Assembly: GCA_913778205.1 (NCBI GenBank)
Contig: CAJYUW010000002.1
Location: 1-60,581 of the forward strand
DNA: 60,581 bases
Reading direction: 5' to 3'
DNA from: an uncultured Curtobacterium sp.
GTDB taxonomy: Bacteria > Actinomycetota > Actinomycetes > Actinomycetales > Microbacteriaceae
Part shown: in pieces, positions 44,360 to 52,760 of the stretch
Layout: the number at the start of each line of letters is the position of its first letter
How positions within the stretch are numbered: position 1 is the stretch's first letter
The notes under the pieces: generated by a model
Told to the model about the DNA's origin: nothing
What the model saw: the letters and a program-made list of their open reading frames with translations, nothing else
Databases searched by the model: none
Position numbers and translations under genes: made by a program

Positions 44360-46800
44360 CGCACACGGACCTCAGCCCCGCCGAGCGGTACGCGGCGGCG
44401 AAGGTCCGGAACCGCTCGCGCAACCTCGAGCTCTTCCGGTCCGACCTCCGCTTCGACCTCGACGCGTTCCAGTTCGCGGCGTGCGGCGCCATCGACCAGG
44501 GCCGGAGCGTCCTCGTCGCGGCGCCGACCGGTGCCGGCAAGACGATCGTCGCGGAGTTCGCGATCTGGCTCGCGATGCGCCAGCCCACGGCGAAGGTGTT
44601 CTACACGACGCCGATGAAGGCGCTGAGCAACCAGAAGTACTCCGAGCTCGTCCGTGCGTACGGCGAGTCCGAGGTCGGCCTGCTCACCGGCGACACGAAC
44701 GTCAACCCGCGGGCGCGCGTGGTCGTGATGACCACCGAGGTCCTGCGGAACATGATCTACGCGGACTCGGACCTGCTCGACGACCTCGCGTGGGTCGTGC
44801 TCGACGAGGTGCACTACCTCGCCGACCGCTTCCGAGGTGCCGTCTGGGAAGAGGTCATCCTGCACCTCCCGACGGAGGTCCGGCTCGTCTCACTCAGCGC
44901 GACCGTGTCGAACGCCGAGGAGTTCGGCGACTGGCTGCAGACGGTCCGGGGCGACACCGACGTCATCGTCTCCGAGGACCGCCCCGTGCCGCTCGAGCAG
45001 CACGTCCTGGTCGGCTCGAAGCTGGTCGACCTGTTCGACTCCAGCGGCGCCGCCGCCACGAACCGCGTGAACCCCGAACTGCTGCGGCTGGTCGGGGGAG
45101 CCTCCCGGAGCGAACGGCACGGCGGTGGGCACCGCGGTGGTCGGGGCCGCGGCGGTTACCACGACCGCCGGGGGCCGCGCACCGAGAAGCTGTACCGCGA
45201 GCAGATCGCGCACATGCTCGACGACCGGATGCTCCTGCCGGCGATCTTCTTCGTGTTCAGCCGGGCGGGGTGCGACCAGGGCGTGCGGAACGTCCTGCGC
45301 TCGGGGCTGTCCCTGACCACCGCCGACGAGCGCCGCGAGATCCGCGAGACGGCGGAGTACCACTGCCGCACCCTCCTCGACGAGGACCTCGCCGTCCTGG
45401 GCTACTGGGAGTGGCTCGAGGGGCTCGAGCGCGGGGTGGCGGCACACCACGCCGGGCTCCTGCCCGCGTTCAAGGAGGTCGTGGAGGACCTCTTCCAGCG
45501 CAAGCTCCTCAAGGTCGTCTTCGCCACGGAGACCCTGGCGCTCGGGGTCAACATGCCGGCGCGCACGGTGGTCCTCGAGAAGCTCGAGAAGTTCAACGGC
45601 GAGGCCCGCGTGCCGATCACGCCGGGGGAGTACACCCAGCTCACGGGGCGCGCCGGCCGACGCGGCATCGACGTCGAGGGCCACTCGGTGATCCAGTGGA
45701 CCGACGGGCTCGACCCGCAGGCCGTGGCGTCCCTGGCGAGTCGCCGGACCTACCCGCTCAACTCGTCGTTCAAGCCGACGTACAACATGGCGGTGAACCT
45801 CATCGACCAGTTCGGGCGGCGACGCACGCGTGAGGTCCTGGAGACCTCGTTCGCGCAGTTCCAGGCGGACCGCTCGGTCGTCGACCTCGCCCGCAAGGTC
45901 CGTTCGCAGCAGGAGTCGCTCGACGGCTACCAGCAGGCGATGACCTGCCACCTCGGCGACTTCACCGAGTACGCGGCGCTCCGGCGCGAGCTCTCCGACC
46001 TCGAGCGGACGAACGTCCCCGGCGGACGCGAGGCCTCGCACGGCGCCCGCAAGGAACGCCAGGCGGCCATCACCGACGTCCGTCGACGGATGCAGCGGCA
46101 CCCCTGCCACGCCTGCCCCGACCGCGAGGCCCACGCACGCTGGGCCGAGCGCTGGTACAAGCTCAAGCGCGCCAACGACAAGCTCGTGCACCAGATCCGG
46201 TCCCGCACCGGCGCGGTCGCGACGACGTTCGACCGCGTCACCGACGTGCTGCTGCAGCTCGGCTACCTGGTCGCGACCGGCGACGGCGAGGCCACGGTCG
46301 CGGCCGGCGGCCGACGGCTGCAGCGCATCTACGGCGACCGTGACCTGCTCGTCGCCGAGTGCCTGGAGGCCGGCGTGTGGAAGGAGCTCACGCCCGCCCA
46401 GCTCGCCGCGATGGCCGCGACGATCGTCTACCAGCCGCGACGCGAGGACGCCCCCGGCACCGAGCACGCACTCCCGCGCGGCGCGTTCCGTCCGGCGCTC
46501 GACGAGACCCTGACGATCTGGGCGCGGCTCGACGACATCGAGCGTGATGCCCGCCTCGCCGGATCCCAGCCGCCGACGCCCGCGATGGCGGTCGGGATGT
46601 TCCGGTGGGCGTCGGGTTCCGCCCTCGACGACGTCCTCCGCACGCTCGACATGCCCGCCGGCGACTTCGTGCGCTGGTGCAAGCAGGTCATCGACCTGCT
46701 CGACCAGGTCCGGAACGCGGGCGACGACGAACTGACCCAGACGGCCCGCCGTGCGACCGACGCCGTCCGCCGCGGTATCGTCGCGTACGCGGCGGTCTGA
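44356..46800 (+). CDS. helY: HelY-type SKI2-like RNA helicase
   Basis: Read from the GTG at 44356, 814 residues. Motif I APTGAGKTIVAEFA, II LDEVHYLADR, III SLSATVSNAEEF, and VI QLTGRAGRRGIDVEG identify an SKI2/MTR4-like ATP-dependent helicase. A Gly-Arg-rich insertion near residues 255-275 (RGGRGRGGYHDRRG) and a C-terminal DSHCT-like domain follow. It is thought to act on RNA. It is coupled to tatC by GTGA overlap, an arrangement common in Actinobacteria. Confidence 0.9.
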   Translation: MTHTDLSPAERYAAAKVRNRSRNLELFRSDLRFDLDAFQFAACGAIDQGRSVLVAAPTGAGKTIVAEFAIWLAMRQPTAKVFYTTPMKALSNQKYSELVRAYGESEVGLLTGDTNVNPRARVVVMTTEVLRNMIYADSDLLDDLAWVVLDEVHYLADRFRGAVWEEVILHLPTEVRLVSLSATVSNAEEFGDWLQTVRGDTDVIVSEDRPVPLEQHVLVGSKLVDLFDSSGAAATNRVNPELLRLVGGASRSERHGGGHRGGRGRGGYHDRRGPRTEKLYREQIAHMLDDRMLLPAIFFVFSRAGCDQGVRNVLRSGLSLTTADERREIRETAEYHCRTLLDEDLAVLGYWEWLEGLERGVAAHHAGLLPAFKEVVEDLFQRKLLKVVFATETLALGVNMPARTVVLEKLEKFNGEARVPITPGEYTQLTGRAGRRGIDVEGHSVIQWTDGLDPQAVASLASRRTYPLNSSFKPTYNMAVNLIDQFGRRRTREVLETSFAQFQADRSVVDLARKVRSQQESLDGYQQAMTCHLGDFTEYAALRRELSDLERTNVPGGREASHGARKERQAAITDVRRRMQRHPCHACPDREAHARWAERWYKLKRANDKLVHQIRSRTGAVATTFDRVTDVLLQLGYLVATGDGEATVAAGGRRLQRIYGDRDLLVAECLEAGVWKELTPAQLAAMAATIVYQPRREDAPGTEHALPRGAFRPALDETLTIWARLDDIERDARLAGSQPPTPAMAVGMFRWASGSALDDVLRTLDMPAGDFVRWCKQVIDLLDQVRNAGDDELTQTARRATDAVRRGIVAYAAV

Positions 46801-46811
46801 CGGGAGGCCCG

Positions 46812-48524
46812 GTGCACGACCCCGAGTCCGACCTGCGTGCGCGCGTGCGTACGTCCGCCCCGACGCGGCCGGCGCCGGCCGGCTCCGGGGCCCGTACGGC
46901 GGGCGTGCCCGCCGGCGAGGCCCGCAGCGGTGCGGCGCGCACCGGTGCGGCGCACACCCGTGCGGCGCACCCCCGCGTGACAGGCGCTGCGGATCCGTTC
47001 CGTGCCCTCCCGGTCGGGACCGCGCTCCCGCTCGCCGTCATCGGGGGCGTCCTGCTCGCGCTCGCGTTCCCGTCTCCCGGCTGGTGGTTCCTCGCGTTCC
47101 CGGCGGTCGCGTGCCTGCTCGTCGCGGTCATGGGCCAGCGCGCTCGGCGGGCGGCCTGGCTCGGCTATCTGGCCGGTGTTGCGTTCTGGGTGCCGGCGAT
47201 CTCCTGGGCGGGCCGGTACCTCGGACCGGTCCCGTGGTTCGCTCTGGCGCTGTTGGAGGCCGCCTACCTCGCACTCGGCAGCGTCGCGATCGCGCTCGCG
47301 TACCGCTGGGTCGCACGGGTCGTGACGACGACCGCCGGACGGGTGTGGGGCCTCCCGGCCGTGGTGGCCGCACTCTGGACCGGACGCGAATGGTTCTCCG
47401 GGAGCTGGCCCTACGGCGGGTTCGCCTGGGGGCGCATCGGACTGTCGCAGTCGCAGGGACCGTTCGCCCACCTCGTCGCGTACACGGGCGTCCTCGGGCT
47501 GACCTTCGTGGTCGTCTACTGCGTCGCGGTCGTCGTGTCGCTCGCGCTCGTGGTGCCGACGGCTCCCGGTGCCTCGGCCCGTGTGCCGACGAGGATCGCG
47601 ACCGCGGGGCTGCTCGTTGCCGCGGTGCTGGCGGTGCCCGCGTGGCCGACCGCTGTGGACGGTACCGTCAGGATCGAGTCCGTCCAGGGCAACGGACCCG
47701 CCGGCTACTTCGACGGTGCGCAGCCGGGGGAGGTCCTCGCATCGCAGGTCGCCGCGACCGACGTCGAGGCCCGGGGCGTCGACCTCGTCGTGTGGCCGGA
47801 GGCCTCGGCCGAGTTCGATCCACGTCGCCAGCCCGTCGTGGCCTCGGCGCTCGACTCGGTGGTGCGCTCGGTCGGCGCGCCCATCGTCGCCGGAGCGATC
47901 ACGCAGACGTCCTCGGGCGTGCTGCACAACACCTCGTTCGTGTGGACCGACGCGGGCTGGCAGTCGTCCTACGACAAGAAGCGACCCGTGCCGTTCGGCG
48001 AGTACGTGCCCGACCGCTGGTTCTTCTCCAAGCTCGCGCCGTCGCTCATCGGGCTCCTCCAGCGCGACTACAGCCCCGGGACGAAGCCCAACGTCCTGTC
48101 CGTCGCCGGCATCGAGGCCGGCGTCTCGATCTGCTTCGACATCGTCGACGACGGACTGACCACCGACATGGCTCGTGGGGGAGCGCAGGTCATCCTCGCC
48201 CAGACGAACAACGCCGACTTCGACGGCACGGACGAGAACCTCCAGCAGCTCGAGATCGCTCGGATGCGGGCCATCGAGACCGGGCGCTCGCTCGTGAACA
48301 TCTCCACGGTCGGGGCGTCGCAGGTGATCGACCCGAGCGGTCGGACCATCGACCGCGTGCCGGCGTACACCGCGGCGTCGATGGTGACGGACGTACCGCT
48401 CGGGACGTCGACGACGCCCGCGACGCGCTTCTCGGGCTCCCTGACGCTCCTGCTCGGGCTCGGTGGGCTCCTCGTCCTCCTCGCCTGCGCGCCGTGGTCT
48501 CGTCGCGCGCGCACCTCCGGTTAG
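46812..48524 (+). CDS. lnt: apolipoprotein N-acyltransferase
   Basis: This 570-residue protein starts at the GTG at 46812 with GGGAGG upstream. About 60 disordered residues built from 15-bp DNA repeats (AARTG/AAHTR/AAHPR) precede several membrane helices. A nitrilase-like domain then carries WPEAS (Glu), DKKRPVPFGEYVP (Lys) and SICFDI (Cys). It adds the third acyl chain to lipoproteins in the membrane. The C-terminus ends in one more helix. Confidence 0.9.
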   Translation: MHDPESDLRARVRTSAPTRPAPAGSGARTAGVPAGEARSGAARTGAAHTRAAHPRVTGAADPFRALPVGTALPLAVIGGVLLALAFPSPGWWFLAFPAVACLLVAVMGQRARRAAWLGYLAGVAFWVPAISWAGRYLGPVPWFALALLEAAYLALGSVAIALAYRWVARVVTTTAGRVWGLPAVVAALWTGREWFSGSWPYGGFAWGRIGLSQSQGPFAHLVAYTGVLGLTFVVVYCVAVVVSLALVVPTAPGASARVPTRIATAGLLVAAVLAVPAWPTAVDGTVRIESVQGNGPAGYFDGAQPGEVLASQVAATDVEARGVDLVVWPEASAEFDPRRQPVVASALDSVVRSVGAPIVAGAITQTSSGVLHNTSFVWTDAGWQSSYDKKRPVPFGEYVPDRWFFSKLAPSLIGLLQRDYSPGTKPNVLSVAGIEAGVSICFDIVDDGLTTDMARGGAQVILAQTNNADFDGTDENLQQLEIARMRAIETGRSLVNISTVGASQVIDPSGRTIDRVPAYTAASMVTDVPLGTSTTPATRFSGSLTLLLGLGGLLVLLACAPWSRRARTSG

Positions 48525-48572
48525 CCCCGCTGTCCCACGGAGCGGACCGGGTGGTCGGTCGCACCCCGCACT

Positions 48573-48620
48573 CCGTCCGTCGTGCCGTCCGTCGTGCCGT
48601 CCGTCGTGCGGTCCGTCGTC
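48573..48620. repeat. 12-bp tandem repeat
   Basis: CCGTCCGTCGTG occurs three times exactly and once with changes, upstream of the rbpA promoter, in the 233-bp gap after lnt. Confidence 0.8.
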
Positions 48621-48698
48621 CGCGACGGCGGAGCGAGACGATCAGGTCTTCCGGCGCGGTGTCACCCACTGGGTACTGACTGTGAATGCGCCCATCGA

Positions 48699-48724
48699 GG
48701 AACGAACCCCCGTGGGACAGTGTT
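48699..48724 (+). promoter_or_regulatory. SigR-like promoter of rbpA
   Basis: GGAAC (48699-48703), 18 bases, then GTT (48722-48724). This matches the GGAAT-N18-GTT pattern of SigR/SigH oxidative-stress promoters, and rbpA is a known SigR target in Streptomyces. The start codon lies about 34 bp downstream. Confidence 0.55.
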
Positions 48725-48757
48725 GTGGAGGGCAGGACGAGCGGAAGGAGTACACCG

Positions 48758-49108
48758 ATGGCTGATCGAAGTCTTCGCGGCATGCGGCTCGGGAGTCAGA
48801 GTCTCCAGAGCGAAGAGGGCGTCGAGCTCTCCGACCGGAAGCGAGCGGTCTACCAGTCCGATTCCGGTGAGACCTTCGACGTGGTCTTCTCGGCTGACGC
48901 CGACGTGCCGTCGACCTGGTCGGACCCTCGGTCCGGGCGTGAGGGGCGCCTCCTCGGCGATGACGGCGTGCCGGTCGAGGTCGCGGAGGAAGACGTGAAG
49001 GCCCCCCGCACCCACTGGGACATGCTGCTCGAGCGTCGCTCGCGCGAGGAGCTGGAGGAACTCCTGCAGGAGCGCCTCCAGTACCTCCGCGCTCGTCGCG
49101 GCGCTTGA
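48758..49108 (+). CDS. rbpA: RNA polymerase-binding protein RbpA
   Basis: This 116-residue protein starts at the ATG at 48758 with AAGGAG 8 bases upstream. It begins MADRSLRGMRLGSQSLQSE (the sigma-contacting N-terminal tail), has a core domain around VYQSDSGETFDVVFSADAD, and ends with the sigma-interaction helix RSREELEELLQERLQYL. It stabilises open complexes of actinobacterial RNA polymerase. The usual zinc Cys residues are absent. Confidence 0.93.
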   Translation: MADRSLRGMRLGSQSLQSEEGVELSDRKRAVYQSDSGETFDVVFSADADVPSTWSDPRSGREGRLLGDDGVPVEVAEEDVKAPRTHWDMLLERRSREELEELLQERLQYLRARRGA

Positions 49109-49127
49109 GCCCGCGCCGGGCCGTGCC

Positions 49128-49186
49128 CGGCGACACGACGAAGCCCGCCCCGGGACTGGTCCGGGGCGGGCTTCGTCGTGTCGCCG
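49128..49186. terminator. 26-bp perfect bidirectional hairpin
   Basis: Bases 49128-49153 and 49161-49186 are exact complements around a 7-base loop. The stem ends 9 bp before the SPFH stop codon and begins 20 bp after the rbpA stop, so it ends both convergent transcripts. Confidence 0.9.
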
Positions 49187-49194
49187 CGGTGTGC

Positions 49195-50343
49195 CTACTT
49201 CGTCTCGCCGAGTCGTGCGTCCGCGGCGTCGTCGGCTGCGGCGAGCCGCGCGTCGACGCTCCGATCGGACTCGGCGAGGCGCTGGTCGAGGTCCGACTCG
49301 GGGACGATGTCCGCGGCAGTCGCGTCAGGTCGGGGAGCGGCCGACGCTGCACGGTCCGCCGCCGCGGTGTTGGCCAGGCTCTCGTTCGCCAGCTTCGAGA
49401 TCCGGTCGAGGAAGTCCGCACCGGCACCGGCGCCCGCGCCCGGGGCGCCGCCGCTCCGGCCGGCGGTGAAGCCCTCCGCGATACCGGAGAGCGCCTTCGT
49501 GAACTCGCTCGGGATCATCCAGAGCTTGTTCGCGGTGCCCTCGGCGAGCTTCGGCAACGTCTGCAGGTACTGGTAGGACAGCAGCTTCTCGTCCGGGTCG
49601 CCGGTGTGGATGGCGTCGAACACGGTCGCGATGGCCTGCGCCTCACCCTCGGCCCGGAGGACCTGCGCCTTGGCGTCACCCTCGGCCTGCAGGATCGCCG
49701 CCTGTCGCTGTCCCTCGGCCTCGAGGATCTGCGACTGCTTCGTGCCCTCGGCCTGGAGGATCGCCGCGCGCCGGTTCCGTTCGGCGCGGAGCTGCTGCTC
49801 CATGGCGTCCTGGATCGACACGGGCGGCTCGATGGCCTTGAGCTCGACACGGCCGACGCGGATGCCCCATTTGCCGGTCGCCTCGTCGAGCACCACCCGG
49901 AGCTGCCCGTTGATGTTGTCCCGGCTCGTCAGGGCCTCTTCGAGGTTCAGGCCACCGACGACGTTGCGGAGCGTGGTCGTGGTGAGCTGCTCGACGGCGC
50001 CGAGGTAGTTCGCGATCTCGTAGGTCGCGGCGCGGGCGTCCGTGACCTGGAAGTAGACGACCGTGTCGATCGAGACGACCAGGTTGTCCTCGGTGATGAC
50101 CGGCTGCGGCGGGAACGAGACGACCTGCTCGCGCATGTCGATGAGCGGGCGGAGCCGGTCGATGAACGGCACGAGCAGGTTCAGGCCCGGGCTGAGGGTC
50201 TTGTGGTACTTGCCGAGCCGCTCGACGATGCCGGCCGTTGCCTGCGGCACGATCCGGATCGCCCGTGCGAGCACGACGATCACGAAGATGACGACGACGA
50301 GGATGAGCAGGAGGAGCAGGATCGTCCCCGGTGCGAGGTTCAT
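49195..50343 (-). CDS. SPFH/band 7 (stomatin-like) membrane protein
   Basis: This 382-residue protein has one N-terminal membrane helix, then the SPFH domain (RIVPQATAGIVERLGKYHKT, VITEDNLVVSIDTVVYFQV), and an Ala/Glu/Gln-rich coiled coil with four AILQAEG-like repeats. It probably forms oligomers in membrane microdomains with NfeD. Its start overlaps the stop of the NfeD gene by 4 bases. The C-terminal 90 residues are Ala/Asp-rich and disordered. Confidence 0.92.
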   Translation of the reverse strand: MNLAPGTILLLLLILVVVIFVIVVLARAIRIVPQATAGIVERLGKYHKTLSPGLNLLVPFIDRLRPLIDMREQVVSFPPQPVITEDNLVVSIDTVVYFQVTDARAATYEIANYLGAVEQLTTTTLRNVVGGLNLEEALTSRDNINGQLRVVLDEATGKWGIRVGRVELKAIEPPVSIQDAMEQQLRAERNRRAAILQAEGTKQSQILEAEGQRQAAILQAEGDAKAQVLRAEGEAQAIATVFDAIHTGDPDEKLLSYQYLQTLPKLAEGTANKLWMIPSEFTKALSGIAEGFTAGRSGGAPGAGAGAGADFLDRISKLANESLANTAAADRAASAAPRPDATAADIVPESDLDQRLAESDRSVDARLAAADDAADARLGETK

Positions 50344-50813
50344 GAGGCGTCTTTCTGGTCGATGCGGACGACGGCGGTCGAGCCCTCGATGGACTCGACG
50401 ACGACGGGGGTGCCCAGAGCGGGCAGTCGGTCGTTCGGGGCGCCGCTGAGGCGTGCGCTCCAGGTCTCACCGTTCGCCAGACGGACCTGGCCGGGTGTCG
50501 AGGCGGTGAACGCGACGGCGACGGTGCCGGAGAGGCCGACGAGCCCGTCGATGCCGGTGCGGTGCGGATCGGCTCCGCGGTCCAGTGCGTGCAGGAGCCG
50601 CGGACGGACCAGGAGGAGCAGGAGCAGCGCGAGGGCGGCGGCGACGAGCGCGGACAGCCACCACGGTGCACCGAGCAGGGCGGCGATGAGCCCACCGGCG
50701 GCGCCGGCCGCGAGCATGATGAAGATGAAGTCGAGCGTGAAGATCTCGACCACCCCGAGGATCAGCACCAGGCCGATCCACACGATGGTCTGGATCCAGT
50801 CGGGTCCGGACAC
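50340..50813 (-). CDS. NfeD family membrane protein
   Basis: This 157-residue protein starts at the GTG at 50813 with GGGAGG on the minus strand. It has three to four membrane helices in the first half and a C-terminal OB-fold (GLVGLSGTVAVAF). NfeD proteins work with SPFH proteins encoded next to them, as here. The two genes overlap by ATGA. Confidence 0.9.
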   Translation of the reverse strand: MSGPDWIQTIVWIGLVLILGVVEIFTLDFIFIMLAAGAAGGLIAALLGAPWWLSALVAAALALLLLLLVRPRLLHALDRGADPHRTGIDGLVGLSGTVAVAFTASTPGQVRLANGETWSARLSGAPNDRLPALGTPVVVESIEGSTAVVRIDQKDAS

Positions 50814-50965
50814 GCGATCTCCCTCCCTCGGTCGCGCACGGCGTTCGCTGCGTCGCGACGGCCGGTATCACTCCGTTCAACATATCAACCACGAACGACA
50901 CCCGCGTGCCTGGCGGTAGGCTCGTTGCGGCATTGAGACCTGCGACCCCTACCTGGAGCACGACT

Positions 50966-51727
50966 GTGAGCACCCCCCTCGCCCCCGGATCCCTCGCCGA
51001 CAAGCGCGCCCTCGTGACGGGTTCGTCGCGCGGCATCGGCGCCGACACCGTCGGGTACCTGGCGGAGGCCGGCGCCAAGGTCGTCGTGAACTACCGCAAC
51101 AAGGCCAAGCGCGCCGAGCAGATCGCGGAGAAGGTCGTCGCTGCGGGCGGTTCGGCCCTCGCGATCGGTGCGGACCTCACCGACCACGACTCGGTCCAGG
51201 CCATGGTCGACCTGGTCGTGGCGGAGTGGGGCGGCATCGACCTCCTCGTGCTCAACGCGTCCGGCGGGATGGAGTCCGGCGTCGGCGAGGACTACGCGCT
51301 GCGGCTCAACCGCGACGCCCAGGTCGACATGCTCCGCACCGCGGTGCCGCACATGCCCGCCGGGTCGCGGGTCGTGTTCGTGACCAGTCACCAGGCGCAC
51401 TTCGTCGAGACGGCGGAGACGATGGACGAGTACGTCCCGGTCGCCAAGAGCAAGCGTGCCGGCGAGCTCGCCCTGCGCGAGCTCATCCCGCAGCTCGAGG
51501 CCGCCGGGATCGAGTTCGTCGTCGTCTCCGGCGACATGATCGAGGGCACGATCACCGCGACGCTCCTCAACCGCCTCAACCCGGGCGCCATCGAGGGCCG
51601 CCGGCAGGAGGTCGGCAAGCTCTACAGCGTCTCGGAGTTCGCCGCCGAGATCGCCCTCGCCGCGGTGGAGCCGATCCCGGCGGACCACACCAAGCTCGTC
51701 GGCGACGTCAGCGGCTTCGGCGCGTAG
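50966..51727 (+). CDS. SDR-family oxidoreductase with an altered active site
   Basis: From the GTG at 50966, 253 residues. TGSSRGIG near the N-terminus binds a dinucleotide, but the usual NNAG is replaced by LNASGGME, and the YxxxK motif by EYVPVAKSKRAGE, where Tyr and Lys are not at the normal spacing. Ser in VTSHQAHF may be kept. It may bind NAD(P) but use a different mechanism or be non-catalytic. GGAG lies about 9 nt before the start, with TAGGCT (50928-50933) further upstream as a possible -10. Confidence 0.78.
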   Translation: MSTPLAPGSLADKRALVTGSSRGIGADTVGYLAEAGAKVVVNYRNKAKRAEQIAEKVVAAGGSALAIGADLTDHDSVQAMVDLVVAEWGGIDLLVLNASGGMESGVGEDYALRLNRDAQVDMLRTAVPHMPAGSRVVFVTSHQAHFVETAETMDEYVPVAKSKRAGELALRELIPQLEAAGIEFVVVSGDMIEGTITATLLNRLNPGAIEGRRQEVGKLYSVSEFAAEIALAAVEPIPADHTKLVGDVSGFGA

Positions 51728-51753
51728 CCGGACCGGCGCGTAGCCGGACCGGC
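51722..51753. repeat. 16-bp tandem repeat over the SDR stop codon
   Basis: GCGTAGCCGGACCGGC is repeated twice. The first copy contains the SDR stop codon TAG, so the second copy looks like a duplication of the gene's end. Confidence 0.65.
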
Positions 51754-51785
51754 GCGGTGACGTCACGGCGCGTAGCGTCGGCGTC

Positions 51786-52244
51786 GTGACCGCGAAGCCC
51801 GGCCTGCGACGTACCTCCCGAATCCTGCTGCTCGACCCGGACGGACGGGTGTTCCTGATGGACACGCGTGCACCGTCGTCGGACGGCTTCCACCGGTGGA
51901 TCACCCCCGGTGGGGGCGTCGACCCGGGGGAGTCGCACCGCGACGCCGCCGTCCGCGAACTGCGCGAGGAGACCGGGATCGTCATCGACGACCCCGGCGA
52001 GAGCGTCTGGTCGTGGGACTTCACCGTGACCTGGGACGAAGCGGACCACGACCGGGGGCACTCCGAGTTCTACGTCGTGCGCACCGACGGCTTCGAGCTC
52101 TCCGACGCCGGCTGGACCGACGACGAGCGCGTGGACATCACCGCCGCACGCTGGTGGACGGCGGACGAGCTGGACGCGACCGACGAGCCGTTCGAGCCCG
52201 CCGAGCTCCCCGACCTGGTCCGCCGCTCCGCGCCGTCCCGGTAG
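51786..52244 (+). CDS. NUDIX hydrolase
   Basis: This 152-residue protein starts at the GTG at 51786. It contains the Nudix box: GGGVDPGESHRDAAVREL followed by REETGI, with the Glu cluster that binds metal. It hydrolyses nucleoside diphosphate-linked compounds; the substrate is unknown. TAGCGT (51773-51778) ends 7 nt before the start, so it is probably leaderless. Confidence 0.9.
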   Translation: MTAKPGLRRTSRILLLDPDGRVFLMDTRAPSSDGFHRWITPGGGVDPGESHRDAAVRELREETGIVIDDPGESVWSWDFTVTWDEADHDRGHSEFYVVRTDGFELSDAGWTDDERVDITAARWWTADELDATDEPFEPAELPDLVRRSAPSR

Positions 52245-52337
52245 CGCCCTGCTCCGCAGCGGCCTGGAGGCACGGATCGCGGCAGACGGGTCGGCCCCGT
52301 CCACAGCGTGGGCCGGCGGACACGGGCCCGCGCTCCC

Positions 52338-52469
52338 GTGGTCCACCTCGATGAGCCGGGTGCCGTCATCGTGGTCGGGGAGCCGACCACCTGGCTCCAC
52401 CCTGCCCGACTCGTCGCCGGACGCGCGACCGTCACCGCGCAGTACCTCGCCGACTCCGTGGGGGCCTGA
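52338..52469 (+). CDS. possible small protein, unsupported by homology
   Basis: A frame from the GTG at 52338 (or 52308) to TGA 52467-52469 reads as 43 residues with a plausible mix (VHLDEPGAVIVVGEPTTW, ending QYLADSVGA). There is no clear ribosome binding site or -10 box. It may be a real small gene or a remnant. I recognise no family. Confidence 0.3.
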   Translation: MVHLDEPGAVIVVGEPTTWLHPARLVAGRATVTAQYLADSVGA

Positions 52470-52538
52470 ACCGACCCGTCGAGGTCGCGGATGCGCATCG
52501 GTCGGCACGCCCAGCGCGCCGGGCGTACGGTCCACCAC

Positions 52539-52718
52539 ATGACGTACAGCCAGCCTGACCCCGCCGAAGAGACCACCGCGGGCGGATCGCCCCTGCAGCC
52601 GGACACCGACGAGCAGTTCCTCGAGGAGTCGGGACGCGAGGACGCCGCACTCGAGATCGACGCCGAGGACGTCCCGACCCAGAGCGACGACAGCGGGGAC
52701 GACACGCCGGGGGAGTGA
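52539..52718 (+). CDS. small acidic protein, function unknown
   Basis: A 59-residue protein, MTYSQPDPAEETTAGG at the start and DDSGDDTPGE at the end, strongly acidic and probably disordered. TACGGT (52526-52531) ends 7 nt before the ATG, the same leaderless layout as the neighbouring genes, which supports it being real. No domain is recognised. Confidence 0.6.
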   Translation: MTYSQPDPAEETTAGGSPLQPDTDEQFLEESGREDAALEIDAEDVPTQSDDSGDDTPGE

Positions 52719-52760
52719 GCGCCCGCCCGACAGGGCACCCCTGACGAGACGAGCCGCGGA

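Noticed and set aside
49105..50919. A 604-residue plus-strand frame opposite the SPFH/NfeD genes
   Set aside because: It is an antisense shadow of two clear genes, and it starts inside a terminator hairpin.
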